From contig JAPJBO010000358.1 of assembly GCA_030068145.1 (NCBI GenBank), positions 124,001 to 188,000 of the forward strand: a stretch of DNA of 64,000 nt, given 5' to 3'. Positions within the stretch are counted from its first letter, which is position 1, and each line of letters opens with the position of its first letter. The notes under the pieces were generated by a model. That model ran no database searches. It had not been told where the DNA came from and was given only the letters and a program-made list of their open reading frames with translations. The position numbers and the translations under genes were made by a program. Of this stretch, positions 1 to 12,900 are shown in pieces. The stretch comes from Diplonema papillatum. Its lineage: Eukaryota; Euglenozoa; Diplonemea; Diplonemida; Diplonemidae.

Positions 1-380
1 AGCGCTGAAGAAGAGGGTGCTCGGCACCCCGAAGGAAGGCCCGATCGCCGGCCGCAAGCGGAAGAAGACGAAGGCGACCACACCCGACTCAGGGGTGCAT
101 CGAAGGAAGAAGAAGGTACCGAGGGCAAGCAGCTCTCAGAAACGACCGGGGACCACGGGCACACCAATGCCCTCGAAAGTGGAAAACGGGCACTCCTGCC
201 TGCCCTCGTACTCGCCGACTCAGTCTTTGGAATCGCAAGAAAGCCAAACCCCGCTAGCTCCACAAATGCTCGACCTTGACGACGCAATGGCAGGTGACGA
301 CGTCATCCGATAACCTGACTTTCAAGGCAGTGCATGCTAATCCACGTGGTTCATGTGCTTAAAAGAACTCAATGCTTAAC
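1..380 (+). mobile_element. LINE subfamily B, 3' end
   Basis: 3' end of a non-LTR retrotransposon that enters from the left edge. It carries the basic C-terminus of the Cys/His-rich ORF (to 313), a short 3' UTR and the terminal motif CAATGCTTAAC at 370-380. The protein and UTR match the copy at 2851-3717. The next element starts directly after the terminal C with no spacer. Confidence 0.8.
2..313 (+). CDS. C-terminus of LINE-B Cys/His-rich basic ORF (partial)
   Basis: Open from the window edge to a stop at 311-313. The visible protein is rich in K, R, S, T and P, with GRKRKK and HRRKKK clusters that could bind nucleic acid or act as nuclear localisation signals. It ends in an acidic DLDDAMAGDDVIR tail. 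It aligns along its length with the C-terminus of the ORF at 2851-3649, whose tail is DLDDAMTGDDVIK. The zinc-cluster part lies outside the window. Function is inferred only from its place in the element. Confidence 0.65.
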   Translation, partial: ALKKRVLGTPKEGPIAGRKRKKTKATTPDSGVHRRKKKVPRASSSQKRPGTTGTPMPSKVENGHSCLPSYSPTQSLESQESQTPLAPQMLDLDDAMAGDDVIR

Positions 381-1966
381 GGGGGATCCGAGGCAGATCT
401 GCAACGGGGCGCGGACTTAGTCGATGAGTTCTGCGCGCTGACCGGCATGTCGCTGAACGTGGAGAAGCGGTAACGTTCGCGACGGGGCTGGGCCGTAGGA
501 CGAAGATCTTCCGCAGCAGCACGGGCGAGCAGTTCGCACAGAAGGAATCGCTGAAGTGCCTGGGGGCTAAGGTGAGCACCTCACGCAGCGGCCGCGACCA
601 CTTTGACTCTTCCCGGTTTGAAGCAGCAGCAACCACAGCTCGGAACCTACGGCACGTCCCAATTCCGAGGCAGCAGAAAACCCTCATCGTTCAATCAGCC
701 ATCCTGCCCGCCGCTCTCGCGAGAATATCGTTCGCGCCCCCTACGACTGAAGCCGTGGAGAAGCTGGCGACAGCGTTAACGTTAGCGATCTGGGGGCCGA
801 AGAATCCGAAGCGCTCCTCGGAAGTAGTCTTGGGAGTCCTCGAAAAAGCCCACTTGACGCACCCTGCGACGGCGACGGCGTACCGAATAACCGCGGATTT
901 CTACAGCGCCTGTGGGAGACTGCCGCACCTGATGCCGCTGATGACGGAAGTCCGGCGCCTATACGGCGAACGAGTGACCGCAGCCCTTGGCCCGGTGGGA
1001 ACCGCGGTAAGGCACGGCCTGCAACCCTGCGGCCACACGTGGAACGGCGGCCCGCCGTCGTCCGTCAACCTGGACGGAGCTGCACTCCGACCCCTGGCAA
1101 TGTCCGCCTCCTCGCGAAATCACATCATCCGCGACAACCTGCGGAACCGACTGTGGAAGCGGTTGGAAACACGACGGCCAAGCTTCTCCGGCATCACCAA
1201 CATCGCGATCGAGTCCACCAACGCTCTATGGACAACGCGCCACTGTCCGCCCCAGAACGCGCTGCTGATCAGGGTTGCCCTCGCAGGTGGCGTGAACACC
1301 GCCGAATACACGTCGAGATTTCGCCAAGGCGGAAGCCCCGCCTGTACGTTGTGTGACTCGGGAGCATTGGAAGACGAGCACCACGTCTACTGGGATTGCA
1401 CGGCCTTCGAGAACATACGCACGAAGCCCGAGTACGCGGGGATCGCACAGTCCGACAGGAGGCTCTGGCCGAGCTGCCTGCGGGAGCACGGAATCGTGAC
1501 GCCGGCGACACGGGAATTTGCCGGGCCGGTACAAGCGCTGATGGCAGAGATCCTGGCGGAGCGGGCGCGCCGGATCAGCGTTAGATGGCTAGAACGTAAG
1601 GCGGCGACCCCCTGGGAGCGCTGCGCGCAGATGCCAACGGCGAAACGCGAGTTCCCTTTCCGGCGCATCGCCCCGGCCTGGGCGTGGCTACGCTACTGGG
1701 ACGAAGGGACATTCCTGGCAGCGATCGACTGGCTCTCGGGCCTCGAATGGTCATCGGATGGCGACATGGCAGCGGTAGAGGCAGCTATCGACTTCGAGCT
1801 GTTCTCGGGCCTCGACATCAAGGCACCTAGCAAGGCGGCCAAGACGCATCGGGAGAAGGCCAACGGGATGCGCTGCATGTTGAGCGCAATCAACAAGCTG
1901 GCCGTGCAACAACAACTCGGCAAGTGCCTCCCTGGCGACTTCAAGTCGAAAACGACAGCCTTGTGA
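381..1966 (+). pseudogene. Truncated non-LTR reverse transcriptase, C-terminal half
   Basis: At 382-471 the frame reads an RT palm/thumb-like stretch including FCALTGMSLNVEK, the block that follows the YxDD motif in non-LTR RTs, then hits a stop. A +1 shift near 470 continues the protein, and the longest open stretch is 572-1966. At about residues 255-275 of that stretch is a zinc-knuckle-like CTLCDSGALEDEHHVYWDC (C-x2-C-x7-H-x4-C), the signature near the C-terminus of many LINE RTs (zf-RVT type). The fingers and the YxDD catalytic aspartates are absent because of 5' truncation, so the protein is dead. The family placement rests on the palm block, the zinc knuckle and the LINE-like truncation; I cannot name the clade. 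Confidence 0.8.
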
Positions 1967-1988
1967 TCCCCTGCACCTCCCACACGCA

Positions 1989-2784
1989 GTGCCGGAGGCG
2001 ACGAAGAATGCCCCCAAGTGCGCTACCCATCACAAAGGGAAGTGCGCAGTCTGTCGCGCACTCGGACACCACCACGGCCCTACGGGTGGAGGCATGTTGC
2101 CGACACCACCACGCCGACAACGACGGCTTACCTCCGGCCGTCTGCGACCGGCACCGCATGACGAGATGCGTGGAGTGCAACACGCCAACAGCGTGCTGCA
2201 AGGTCGGCCACCATGACTGCCGTGAACACGCCCGCGGTCCGTGTGACGACTGCCGCGGCTTACCGACGCTAGCGGAACGGCGGCCGTCAGCCTGCTGCAA
2301 AAAGGGCCACCACGTGCCAGCGCCCCCGAAGCCAGCCCCCGCTAAGCCGAAGCCAACAACGCCGCGGAAGAAGGGCCGACAGAAGCCGACGACACCACCG
2401 CGCATGAAGAGGACGCGTCAAGCGTCCCCAAAGGCGGCCAAGATGGCGAAAAAGCACGCTCCGACCGAGCCGGCCCGAGCGACACCACCAAGAAAGGGGC
2501 AGAAAAGAGCCCGACTCCCGACACCACCGAATGACCCGGCGGGAAAACCCGGAAAAAAGCACGCGGCGCGAAAGCGCAACATTTCGAGAATGGAGCTGGA
2601 TATCACCAGCCCTGCCACCTCGACTTCATCCTCATCCATGTCAGGATCGCCCCCTCGAGCAACTGCTTCGGCAGGACAGCCGGCGCGAAAGCGCAACAAA
2701 CAAAAAATGGAGCTAGATATCACCAGCCTATTATCACCGTCCTCGCCCGCTTTGAGATCGTCCTCGGACGACGTATTCAAATAA
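1989..2784 (+). pseudogene. LINE-A Cys/His-rich basic ORF, frameshifted
   Basis: Begins with a GKCAVCRAL motif, then switches frame near 2070 and continues with ACCRHHH, CVECNTPTACCKVGHHDC and SACCKKGHH blocks. Then come a long K/R/P/T-rich region and two near-repeats ending MELDITS. The order of Cys/His blocks matches the LINE-B ORF at 2851-3649, which is uninterrupted. The spacing suggests several small zinc-binding units and thus a nucleic-acid-binding role. It lies downstream of the RT, whereas most LINEs put their gag-like ORF upstream. Confidence 0.7.
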
Positions 2785-2850
2785 CCCTAGCCTATGACAA
2801 ATGCAAGCTTACCCCTGTGGTACCTGCATTTCAAGTTCACACTGCTTAAC

Positions 2851-3649
2851 GGGGAAGTGTGAGGCGTGTCGAGCACTCGTCCGAAGGGACGTGCCCACGG
2901 TAGAGATGTGCTGTCGGCACCATCACCACGCTGACGATGGGCAGCCGATCGCGGTGTGCGTGGAGCACAGCACGACGAAATGCGGCGAGTGCAAGACGGC
3001 GGCGGCGTGCTGCCGCAGCGGGCATCATGCCTGCCGCACGCATGGCAGAGGAACCTGCCAGGAATGCAGGAGGCTCCCTACGTTGGCGCAGAGGAGACCG
3101 GCAGCGTGCTGCCGCCGCGGCCACCACCAACCCAACGAACCGAACGCCCCGGCAACCCCCGGACACAGCAAAAAGAAGAAGAGACCCCTCTCACCCACCC
3201 AGGTGGGCGTACAACGAGAAACACCGGCGGGAAAGCGCGCGGCGCAGGCACCGCCCGCCGTGGTGAAGCAGAAGACGGCGACGACCGGACGGGCGGCCAA
3301 GAGGCCGCCACCAACGCCAGGGACCGGCGAACGACCAGCGTTGAAGAAGAGGGTGCTCGGCACCCCGAAGGAGAGCCCGATCGCCGGCCGCAAGCGGAAG
3401 AAGGCGAAGGCGACCACACCCGAGTCAGGGGTGCAACGAAAAAAGAGGAAGGCCCTTAAAGCAAGCGGCTACCAGAAACGTCCGACGTCCCCAAGCACTC
3501 CAGTGCCCTCGAGAGTGAAAAACGTGCAAGCCTGTCCGCACCTGTGCCCCCCCACGCAATCTCCAGAACCGCAAGAAAGCCCAGCGCCCCTGGCGCCACA
3601 AGTACTCGACCTTGACGACGCAATGACAGGTGACGACGTCATAAAGTAA
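2851..3649 (+). CDS. LINE-B Cys/His-rich basic protein (5'-truncated)
   Basis: Open reading frame of about 265 codons within the element, continuous through all Cys/His blocks. Visible units include GKCEACRAL, EMCCRHHHHADDG, CGECKTAAACCRSGHHAC, CQECRRLPTLAQRRPAAC and CRRGHHQ, followed by a K/R-rich tail ending DLDDAMTGDDVIK. An in-frame ATG at 2801 exists only because the upstream LINE-A 3' UTR is in frame by chance. The Cys/His spacing suggests zinc binding and the tail suggests nucleic-acid binding. It could be a gag-like or integration-accessory protein; I do not recognise a named domain. Confidence 0.6.
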
Positions 3650-3717
3650 CCTTAAGCGGCGACACAGTGCATGCTAATCCATGTGGTTCATGTACTTAAA
3701 AGAACTCAATGCTTAAC
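2851..3717 (+). mobile_element. LINE subfamily B, 5'-truncated copy
   Basis: Starts abruptly inside the Cys/His-rich ORF directly after the 3' end of LINE-A and ends with CAATGCTTAAC at 3707-3717. The flank that follows (a CACGTGGGCGGCC stretch, then GAGATTACCCC) matches the sequence after the apparently unoccupied site at 38813, so 3717/3718 is a target junction. Confidence 0.8.
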
Positions 3718-4601
3718 GGCTTATCACGTGGGCGGCCCTGAGATTACCCCCTCAGGTGACACCACTTTATCTTTAGCCCTACTTCAACTGTCTTCGCACA
3801 CAAGATAGTTTTCAGGGACAAAGCGCGGCAATCGATGGGCTTCCAACCCGCGCGGTGACTGTCTTACTGAGCTAAACGTCTACCACTTCTCAATCTTTTG
3901 CACGATGACAGTAGATTTCGCAGAGCCCAAGCCTGAACCGGTGTTCTACGGATATCCAGAATGTGGCGCAAGCTGCTTGGGGGCACAACTGGCGTCGTCA
4001 ACTTGCGTGACCACGCGATGAGGATGATTCATTGAAGCCAGTCTCGTGTGTGTCTGCAGTTCCTTTTACATTTCAGAATTCGAGAAGCTTTTGCGGTAGC
4101 CTACGTTTCAGCTTTCACGGGTAAATAATAAGGTGCGACACCTTCACGGGGAGGAGGGGCGCAGGTAGTAATAAATGAAACGCGAGGAAGAACGAGAGAG
4201 AACACAAAAAAAAAAAAGCGAATAATAAAATGGAAAATAAACGGAAGAAGACGAACGCGGAGACCGAGCAAAAACCCCCCCGGGTGGGTTAAGCCACGTG
4301 CTGTTGGTTCTTTTTCCTCCGATGTTGTTGTCGCCAACGAATCCCTGTGTGCATCGGGCGGCGCCCACATCACACGGAACCAAGCTCCCACGCGGGGCTT
4401 CAGAAGCTCGTCAGACAATCGATGCAGGGCACTGCATCAGCTTACCACACAATGCAAGCACACTCTCTCCGGTTGCTCCGGTCAGTGACCTCGCCGGGTG
4501 AAAGAAATATAGCGGAAACCTGTTGCGAGGGCGTTGGTTCCTGCAAAACCCACTATGGCTTCAGGGGCCCGCTGAGCTGCCACTTCCACGCCACTGGCGG
4601 G
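3718..4601. other. Gene-free stretch between LINE array and CA repeat
   Basis: 3718-3790 is the right half of the LINE landing-site repeat (ends in GTGACACC). The rest has no convincing ORF. 3820-3890 has a loose tRNA-like look on the minus strand, which I rejected. Confidence 0.5.
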
Positions 4602-6485
<1,884 letters not shown>

Positions 6486-6949
6486 ATGGCGAAGATGGAT
6501 TTTCAAGAGATTATGGCCTGCTTCGACAGCGCGACTCCGAGTACGTTCAGCACCCCGGAGGAGAAGGAGCTGGCGCGACTGCAGCGACTGGAACGGGAGC
6601 TCGGCGTGCGCATTGGGCTGCGCCTGCGGGAGTTGTACCACCCCAACTTGGAAGGGGAGCAGCAGCAGAGCACCGTCAGCAAAGAAGAGTGGCAGGGTCG
6701 CCGCGGCATCCTGCTCGAAGAGGACCAAAGGGTCCGGCTGCTGTGCCTGAGGCACCACACAGCCACGAAGCTGCTGCACACCGAGAAGCGCTGCCGGTTC
6801 CTGCAGGCCCGAGGGGTCGACAAAGATGCGGGCGCGATCACTCACGACCGCGTCACCGGCATCCTCAAGCAGCTCACGGCCAAATACGACCAGCTCATCG
6901 ACGCGAAAAACGCGAGCGGCATCGCCTGCCGGAACATGATAAAAGAGTC
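6486..6949 (+). CDS. Gene A exon 1
   Basis: ATG at 6486 (MAKMDFQEIMACF) is the first in frame after the G-run. Codes 154 residues plus 2 nt, rich in R, E, L and Q. The donor GTATGC starts at 6950. A second GTATGCC-containing copy of the donor region follows within 50 bp (about 6980-7005). Confidence 0.6.
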
Positions 6950-9900
6950 GTATGCCCGCATTACAACATTTCACTGATAGAAGACTCGTATGCCCGCATT
7001 ACAATGTTTCACTACCTATTTTCTGAGACAGCAAACACCGAGCGTAGCTTTTTTTGTGGGATGGTTTTATTGTCCAAACCACCAGGCCTGCTCTCTCGAT
7101 TTTTGTATGAAGCAATCCCCCCATGTGGCTTAAGACGAACCGCCCTACCCGGGTACTTAAAAATATCGACTTCGTTTTACACACAAGAAACGCAACACTC
7201 AGGCCCGAAGAACGTGCCGAGAGCTAGCGCATGGACAAGCAAATAGAGCACTGGCAAGCGGCGCGCAGGGCCGAAGAGAAAAGGAAGCAAGCCGTCGTCC
7301 GCGAGCTGCTAAAGACTTCGGCGCCGACCCGGGACAACCGCGGCGGCGCCGGCGGCGGGCGGGAAGAGACCCGCCTCGAAGGAGCCGGCGGGCAGGACGC
7401 CGACCCGCTCAGTTACGCGGCCAAGCCGGTCCCTGCGGGCCCTGCCAGAGGGCAAGAGGAGCAGACTGCCGCCGTGGCCCACCGCAGCGAGGGCGTCAAC
7501 AGCCTGCTGATGATCGGCGCGTTTACCCCCAAACCCACAACTAATTTTTTTAGCACTAACAATCTTGTGGGTTGCCCTTCAATGTATTGTGCAGGCTAAA
7601 AAGACGTAGGCAGCGTGTTTCGGTGGTTGATCAGAATTCCTTACCTGAATACACATAGGGTAAATACAAGTGGGAAAACGATCAACCGGCACGCACAAAC
7701 AAAACGAATCGCCTGTCTTTTTAAGCCTCATGCAATGTGTGAGGAAACTGAACCGCCCAAGTAGGACCTTCTGATCATAATCATTTGCCAAGATTTGCCA
7801 CCTGAAACCACGTCCAGGATTTGGGCTCAGGGTAATGCGGTCAACGAAAACTCTAGTTTCCCTTTCTACTTTCTCCTACTCGCGGTGTACGGGTTTCCCC
7901 CCTTTAGTACGTATTAGCTTTGAAAGAACCCATTCGACGAAGGTCACGCGGAGACTCTAAAATCCCGGATTCTCAAGCGAACCATAACTCTAAAAAAAAA
8001 CGCAACACACCAGGCCCGAAGAACACGCCGAGAGCGAGCGCATGGACAAGCAAATCGAGCACTGGCAAGCGGCACGCCGGGCCGAAGAGGAAAGGAAGCA
8101 AGCCGTCGTCCGCGAGCTGCTAAAGACTTCGGCGCCGACCCGGGACAACCGCGGCGGCGCCGGCATCGCGGGGGGCGGCGCCGGCGGCGGGCGGGAAGAG
8201 GCCCGCCCCGAAGGAGCCGGCGGGCACGACGCCGACCCGCTCAGTTACGCGGCGGCTAGCCGGTCCCTGCGGGCCCTGCAAGAGGAGCAGGCTGCCGCCG
8301 AGGCCCACCGAAGCGAGGGCGTCAACAGCCTGCTGATGATCGGCGCGTTTACGTTCCGCCTCACGTGCCGCGACGATCTGGAGGTCATCACGGGCGGCGT
8401 GGCAACCGTGCTGTCCCAAAGGATGTCCTACGAACCGTCTTCGGGGCTCCTCGTCTCCGGGAACTTCAGCATGGTAGTGCCCTCCCACGGGAAAGCCGAC
8501 TACGAAAGGCAACTCATCCGCCTCGCTGACGCAGCGCACATCAGCCACAACATCGGCATGCGGCATCTACCGGGGTTCTTGCAGTTAAAAGGAGGCGACA
8601 ACGAAGAGGACCCGCCCGTGACAGAGGCGCCCGCCGGGTTGCTCGAGTATGTCCTGATGTACCGGTGCCCGGGGGTGCGGAGGAGGCGCGTGGGTAAAGG
8701 CGCGAGGTTCGCCGAGCGAAGTTGCGGCGACAGTCGCCTGGGCAATCTGGCGTTCGCGCTGCGCGCGGCCCTCCGCTTCCTGCCCGACGGCACGCCCGCC
8801 GGGAGCCTGGCGGCCCGGTTGTCTGCGCGCGGCGCGCGGCAGAAGCAGCAGCAGCTGCTGCCGCTGCCGCAGGCCTCGGTCGGGTCGTCGTCGGCGCCGC
8901 GGGCGCGCAGGCTCCGCAGCACGGCCGGGCGGCCTTCCCACATGGCGGTGGAGACGCGGAAGGCCATCTTCTGGTGCCTGCCGTACCTCGACGAAGTGGT
9001 CCTGCAAGTGTGTTTTGTTTTTCGCTTTAGATTTACATCTGAATGACACCTCAACACAAGACAAGATGTCGACAACTAACAAGTAAAAGAATAAACAAAA
9101 ACTACCGTAGTACCATACTTTGCATCCTGGCAGAGTCTGGCTGAGTCTCGCCAGAGTCCAGCCTGAGTCTGGCGACTCAGGCAGACTCAGGCTGGACTCA
9201 GGCAAACTCAGGCTGGGCAAGGTTAGTTAGTGTTCGGGTCACTTCAGTGGGGCAGTGGGGGCCAAGAATCACCATCACAATTGCAACCACAAGGATTAAA
9301 ACCCAGCCACCTGGAAGGGACTAGGCACCACTCAAGAACCACATCACAAAGCTGTTGAGCACGACACACACAGGTGCAAGACAACTTGTAAAGCTTTCAG
9401 CGTTAATTATAGGTAATTGCCTGTAGTTGGGCACTGGACCAGCTTTAGGGTCCAGTTTCGTTTGCAACACTCATTTTTTGTCTGGTTAGGAGCACTTGAT
9501 TTCAGTGTGTGGGGTCCCAATTTGTTGTCTGATACACCATGCACATCTGCAAGCTTGCTGCCAAAACCTCAGTGACCAACCACTGAAGTGACCACGTGCA
9601 GTACTTCAGTACCAGTACAGTAGTTCAACAGTGCAGCCCGCCCAGCCTGAGTTTGCCTGAGTCCAGACTGAGTCTGGCTGAGTCGCACTGACTCAGGCAC
9701 GACTCAGGCTGAACTCAGGCTCGACTCAGGCTCGACTCAGGCTGAACTCAGGCTCGACTCAGGCTGAACTCAGGCTCGACTCAGGCTCGACTCAGGCTCG
9801 ACTCAGGCACGACTCAGGCTGAACTCAGGCTCGACTCAGGCTGACTCAGGCTCGACTCAGGCTCGACTCAGGCTCTCAGGCTGACTCAGGCTCGACTCAG

Positions 9901-12900
9901 GCTCGACTCAGGCTCGACTCAGGCTGAACTCAGGCTCGACTCAGGCTGAACTCAGGCTCGACTCAGGCTGAACTCAGGCTCGACTCAGGCTCGACTCAGG
10001 CTCGACTCAGGCTCGACTCAGGCTCGACTCAGGCTCGACTCAGGCTCGACTCAGGCTGAACTCAGGCTCGACTCAGGCTGAACTCAGGCTCGACTCAGGC
10101 TGAACTCAGGCTCGACTCAGGCTGAACTCAGGCTCGACTCAGGCTGAACTCAGGCTCGACTCAGGCTGAACTCAGGCTCGACTCAGGCTGAACTCAGGCT
10201 CGACTCAGGCTGAACTCAGGCTCGACTCAGGCTGAACTCAGGCTCGACTCAGGCTGAACTCAGGCTCGACTCAGGCTGAACTCAGGCTCGACTCAGGCTG
10301 AACTCAGGCTCGACTCAGGCTGAACTCAGGCTCGACTCAGGCTGACTCAGGCTGACTCAGGCTGACTCAGGCTCGACTCAGGCTGAACTCAGGCTCGACT
10401 CAGGCTGAACTCAGGCTCGACTCAGGCTGAACTCAGGCTCGACTCAGGCTGAACTCAGGCTCGACTCAGGCTGAACTCAGGCTCGACTCAGGCTGAACTC
10501 AGGCTCGACTCAGGCTGAACTCAGGCTCGACTCAGGCTGAACTCAGGCTCGACTCAGGCTGACTCAGGCTGAACTCAGGCTCGACTCAGGCTGAACTCAG
10601 GCTCGACTCAGGCTGAACTCAGGCTCGACTCAGGCTGAACTCAGGCTCGACTCAGGCTGAACTCAGGCTCGACTCAGGCTGAACTCAGGCTCGACTCAGG
10701 CTGAACTCAGGCTCGACTCAGGCTGAACTCAGGCTCGACTCAGGCTGAACTCAGGCTCGACTCAGGCTGAACTCAGGCTCGACTCAGGCTGAACTCAGGC
10801 TCGACTCAGGCTGAACTCAGGCACGACTCAGGCTGAACTCAGGCTCGACTCAGGCTGAACTCAGGCTCGACTCAGGCTGAACTCAGGCACGACTCAGGCT
10901 GAACTCAGGCTCGACTCAGGCTGAACTCAGGCTCGACTCAGGCTCGACTCAGTCTGAGTATTTCTTCCCGGAGGGGAGTATTTCTCGCCAGACTCAGCCA
11001 GGATGCAAAGCATGGTAGTACGCATTTCTTTTTTGAGAGAAGTCCAAATGTGGAACACACCTGACGCCAAAAGTCCAATCCTACCACTTTTAAAGCCGAA
11101 AATCCAATCCTACCACTTTTAAAGCCGAAAGTCCAATCCTACCACTTTCAAAGCCGAAAGTCCAATCCTACCACTCATACAGCCGAAAATCCAATCCTAC
11201 CACTTTCAAAGCCGAAAGTCCAATCCTACCACTTTTAAAGCCGAAAGTCCAATCCTACCACTTTCAAAGCCGAAAGTCCAATCCTACAGCCGAAAATCCA
11301 ACCCTACCACTTTCAAAGCCGAAAGTCCAATCCTACCACTCATACAGCCGAAAATCCAACCCTACCACTTTCAAAGCCGAAAGTCCAATCCTACCACTTT
11401 TAAAGCCGAAAATCCCATCCTACCACTTTCAAAGCCGAAAGTCCAATCCTACCACTTTTAACGCCGAAAGTCCAATCCTACCACTTTTAAAGCCGAAAGT
11501 CCAATCCTACCCCTTTTAGAGCCGAAAGTCCAATCCTACCACTTTTAAAGCCGAAAGTCCAATCCTACCACTTTTAAAGCCGAAAGTCCAATCCTACCAC
11601 TGATACAGCCGAAAATCCAATCCTACCACTTTTAAAGCCAAGAATCCGATTATAACACTTCTGAAGCCGGTATTGCAATTCTAACAATAGGGGGTTTGTA
11701 CACGTCGGTCGAGGACCTTGACCCGGCCCTCCTGGGTGAGGGTATCAGATGCGACGAAAAAGAACGGAAATGAAGCGATGTGACCGAACCTGCGCCACAC
11801 AGGGTTGTGAAGGCAGGGTATGTGCTGTTTTTGAACACAGCGTCCTTACGGATAAAGTGACACGTGTTGTTGACCACATCTGCGCGCCCGAGAGCAATGC
11901 GCGTTTGAGCTATGGTGGGCGATTTGGTTCGGAAGAGAAGATTCGCGAGATTGCTGCAGGCCCCAAAAAAGACCGAAGGAGATCTGGCAGACACTCAGGT
12001 GAATCTGGGTTTAGTGGTGGGCGTAAGCGTTCAACAAAAAAGACCCACTTTGTAGTTGTATTGTTCTCTCCCCCTCTAGCCTCCTTCGAAATGAGCACAA
12101 GGCACGAGCGACACTGTTAACCGCGCTTTAGTTGAACTGCGGTCGCCGATCCCCCAGCTGCCAGCATCATGTACCTGACGCAACGCGGAACGATGTACAG
12201 CACCGCCCGGTGAAGAGTGGCAAATTAACCGGTCGGGGAGTGCTTAGCAGCCAATGGGCAGTATCTGGTCCTTGCCGCGCCAGAAGCAGAGACGCACGAG
12301 AGGCAGGGTTTGGCGGGTTTTACTGCAAACCGATGCGCTGTGTGCGCTCGGATCGGCACCGCCCAGGCGGCTCTGATGTCACTCGTTTGTTGTTGTTTGT
12401 AAAGATTGCTCCGTTCTCTTCCAGACTTGCTCTGGACTAGAACGACACATACTACGACTACTTTTGTAAGTATGTACAGGGGTTATGCTAATCCCCGAAA
12501 TTCGGGAAAGTCCCGGTTAAAAAGTATGCGACATGGCCACAACACCTTTTTCTCCTTTCCTCCTTTACTTTGATCATAGGTGTCACGGCAAGTTTTGGCA
12601 GCCGCTGCTTAACAAAGGTTCATGTACTTAAAAAGAACTCAATGCTTAACAGTGCATGCTAATCCATGTGGTTCATGTACTTAAAAGAACTCAATGCTTA
12701 ACAAAATTTGACGTGGGCGGCTTTGGATTTACATCTGAATGACACCTCAATACAAAAAAAGTTGTCGACAACTAACAAGTAAAAGAAGAAAACTACGCAT
12801 TTCCTCGCTGCGCGTGGGAAATAATGTGTGCGAGCTTTTTAGCTGAACCGAGCAGTCTCACAAATGTTAGTACACTGTCGCGCATCATTTAGTAGTAGGA

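Larger units (their letters stand above)
381..2850 (+). mobile_element. LINE subfamily A, 5'-truncated, nested in an array
   Basis: Non-LTR retrotransposon copy starting inside the reverse transcriptase palm and running to the 3' terminus CACTGCTTAAC at 2840-2850. Order: end of RT (381-1966), Cys/His-rich ORF (about 1989-2784), short 3' UTR. Its start abuts the end of the upstream LINE-B copy and its end abuts the next LINE-B copy. Loss of the 5' part is typical of LINE insertion. It is inactive: the RT core is missing and both ORFs carry a frameshift (near 470 and near 2070). Confidence 0.85.

Noticed and set aside
3800-3890. tRNA-like stretch on the minus strand (TTTAGCTCAGTAAGAC, then GGGTTGGAAGCCC)
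   Set aside because: No GG in the D loop, no GGTTCGAAxCC T-arm and no convincing acceptor stem.
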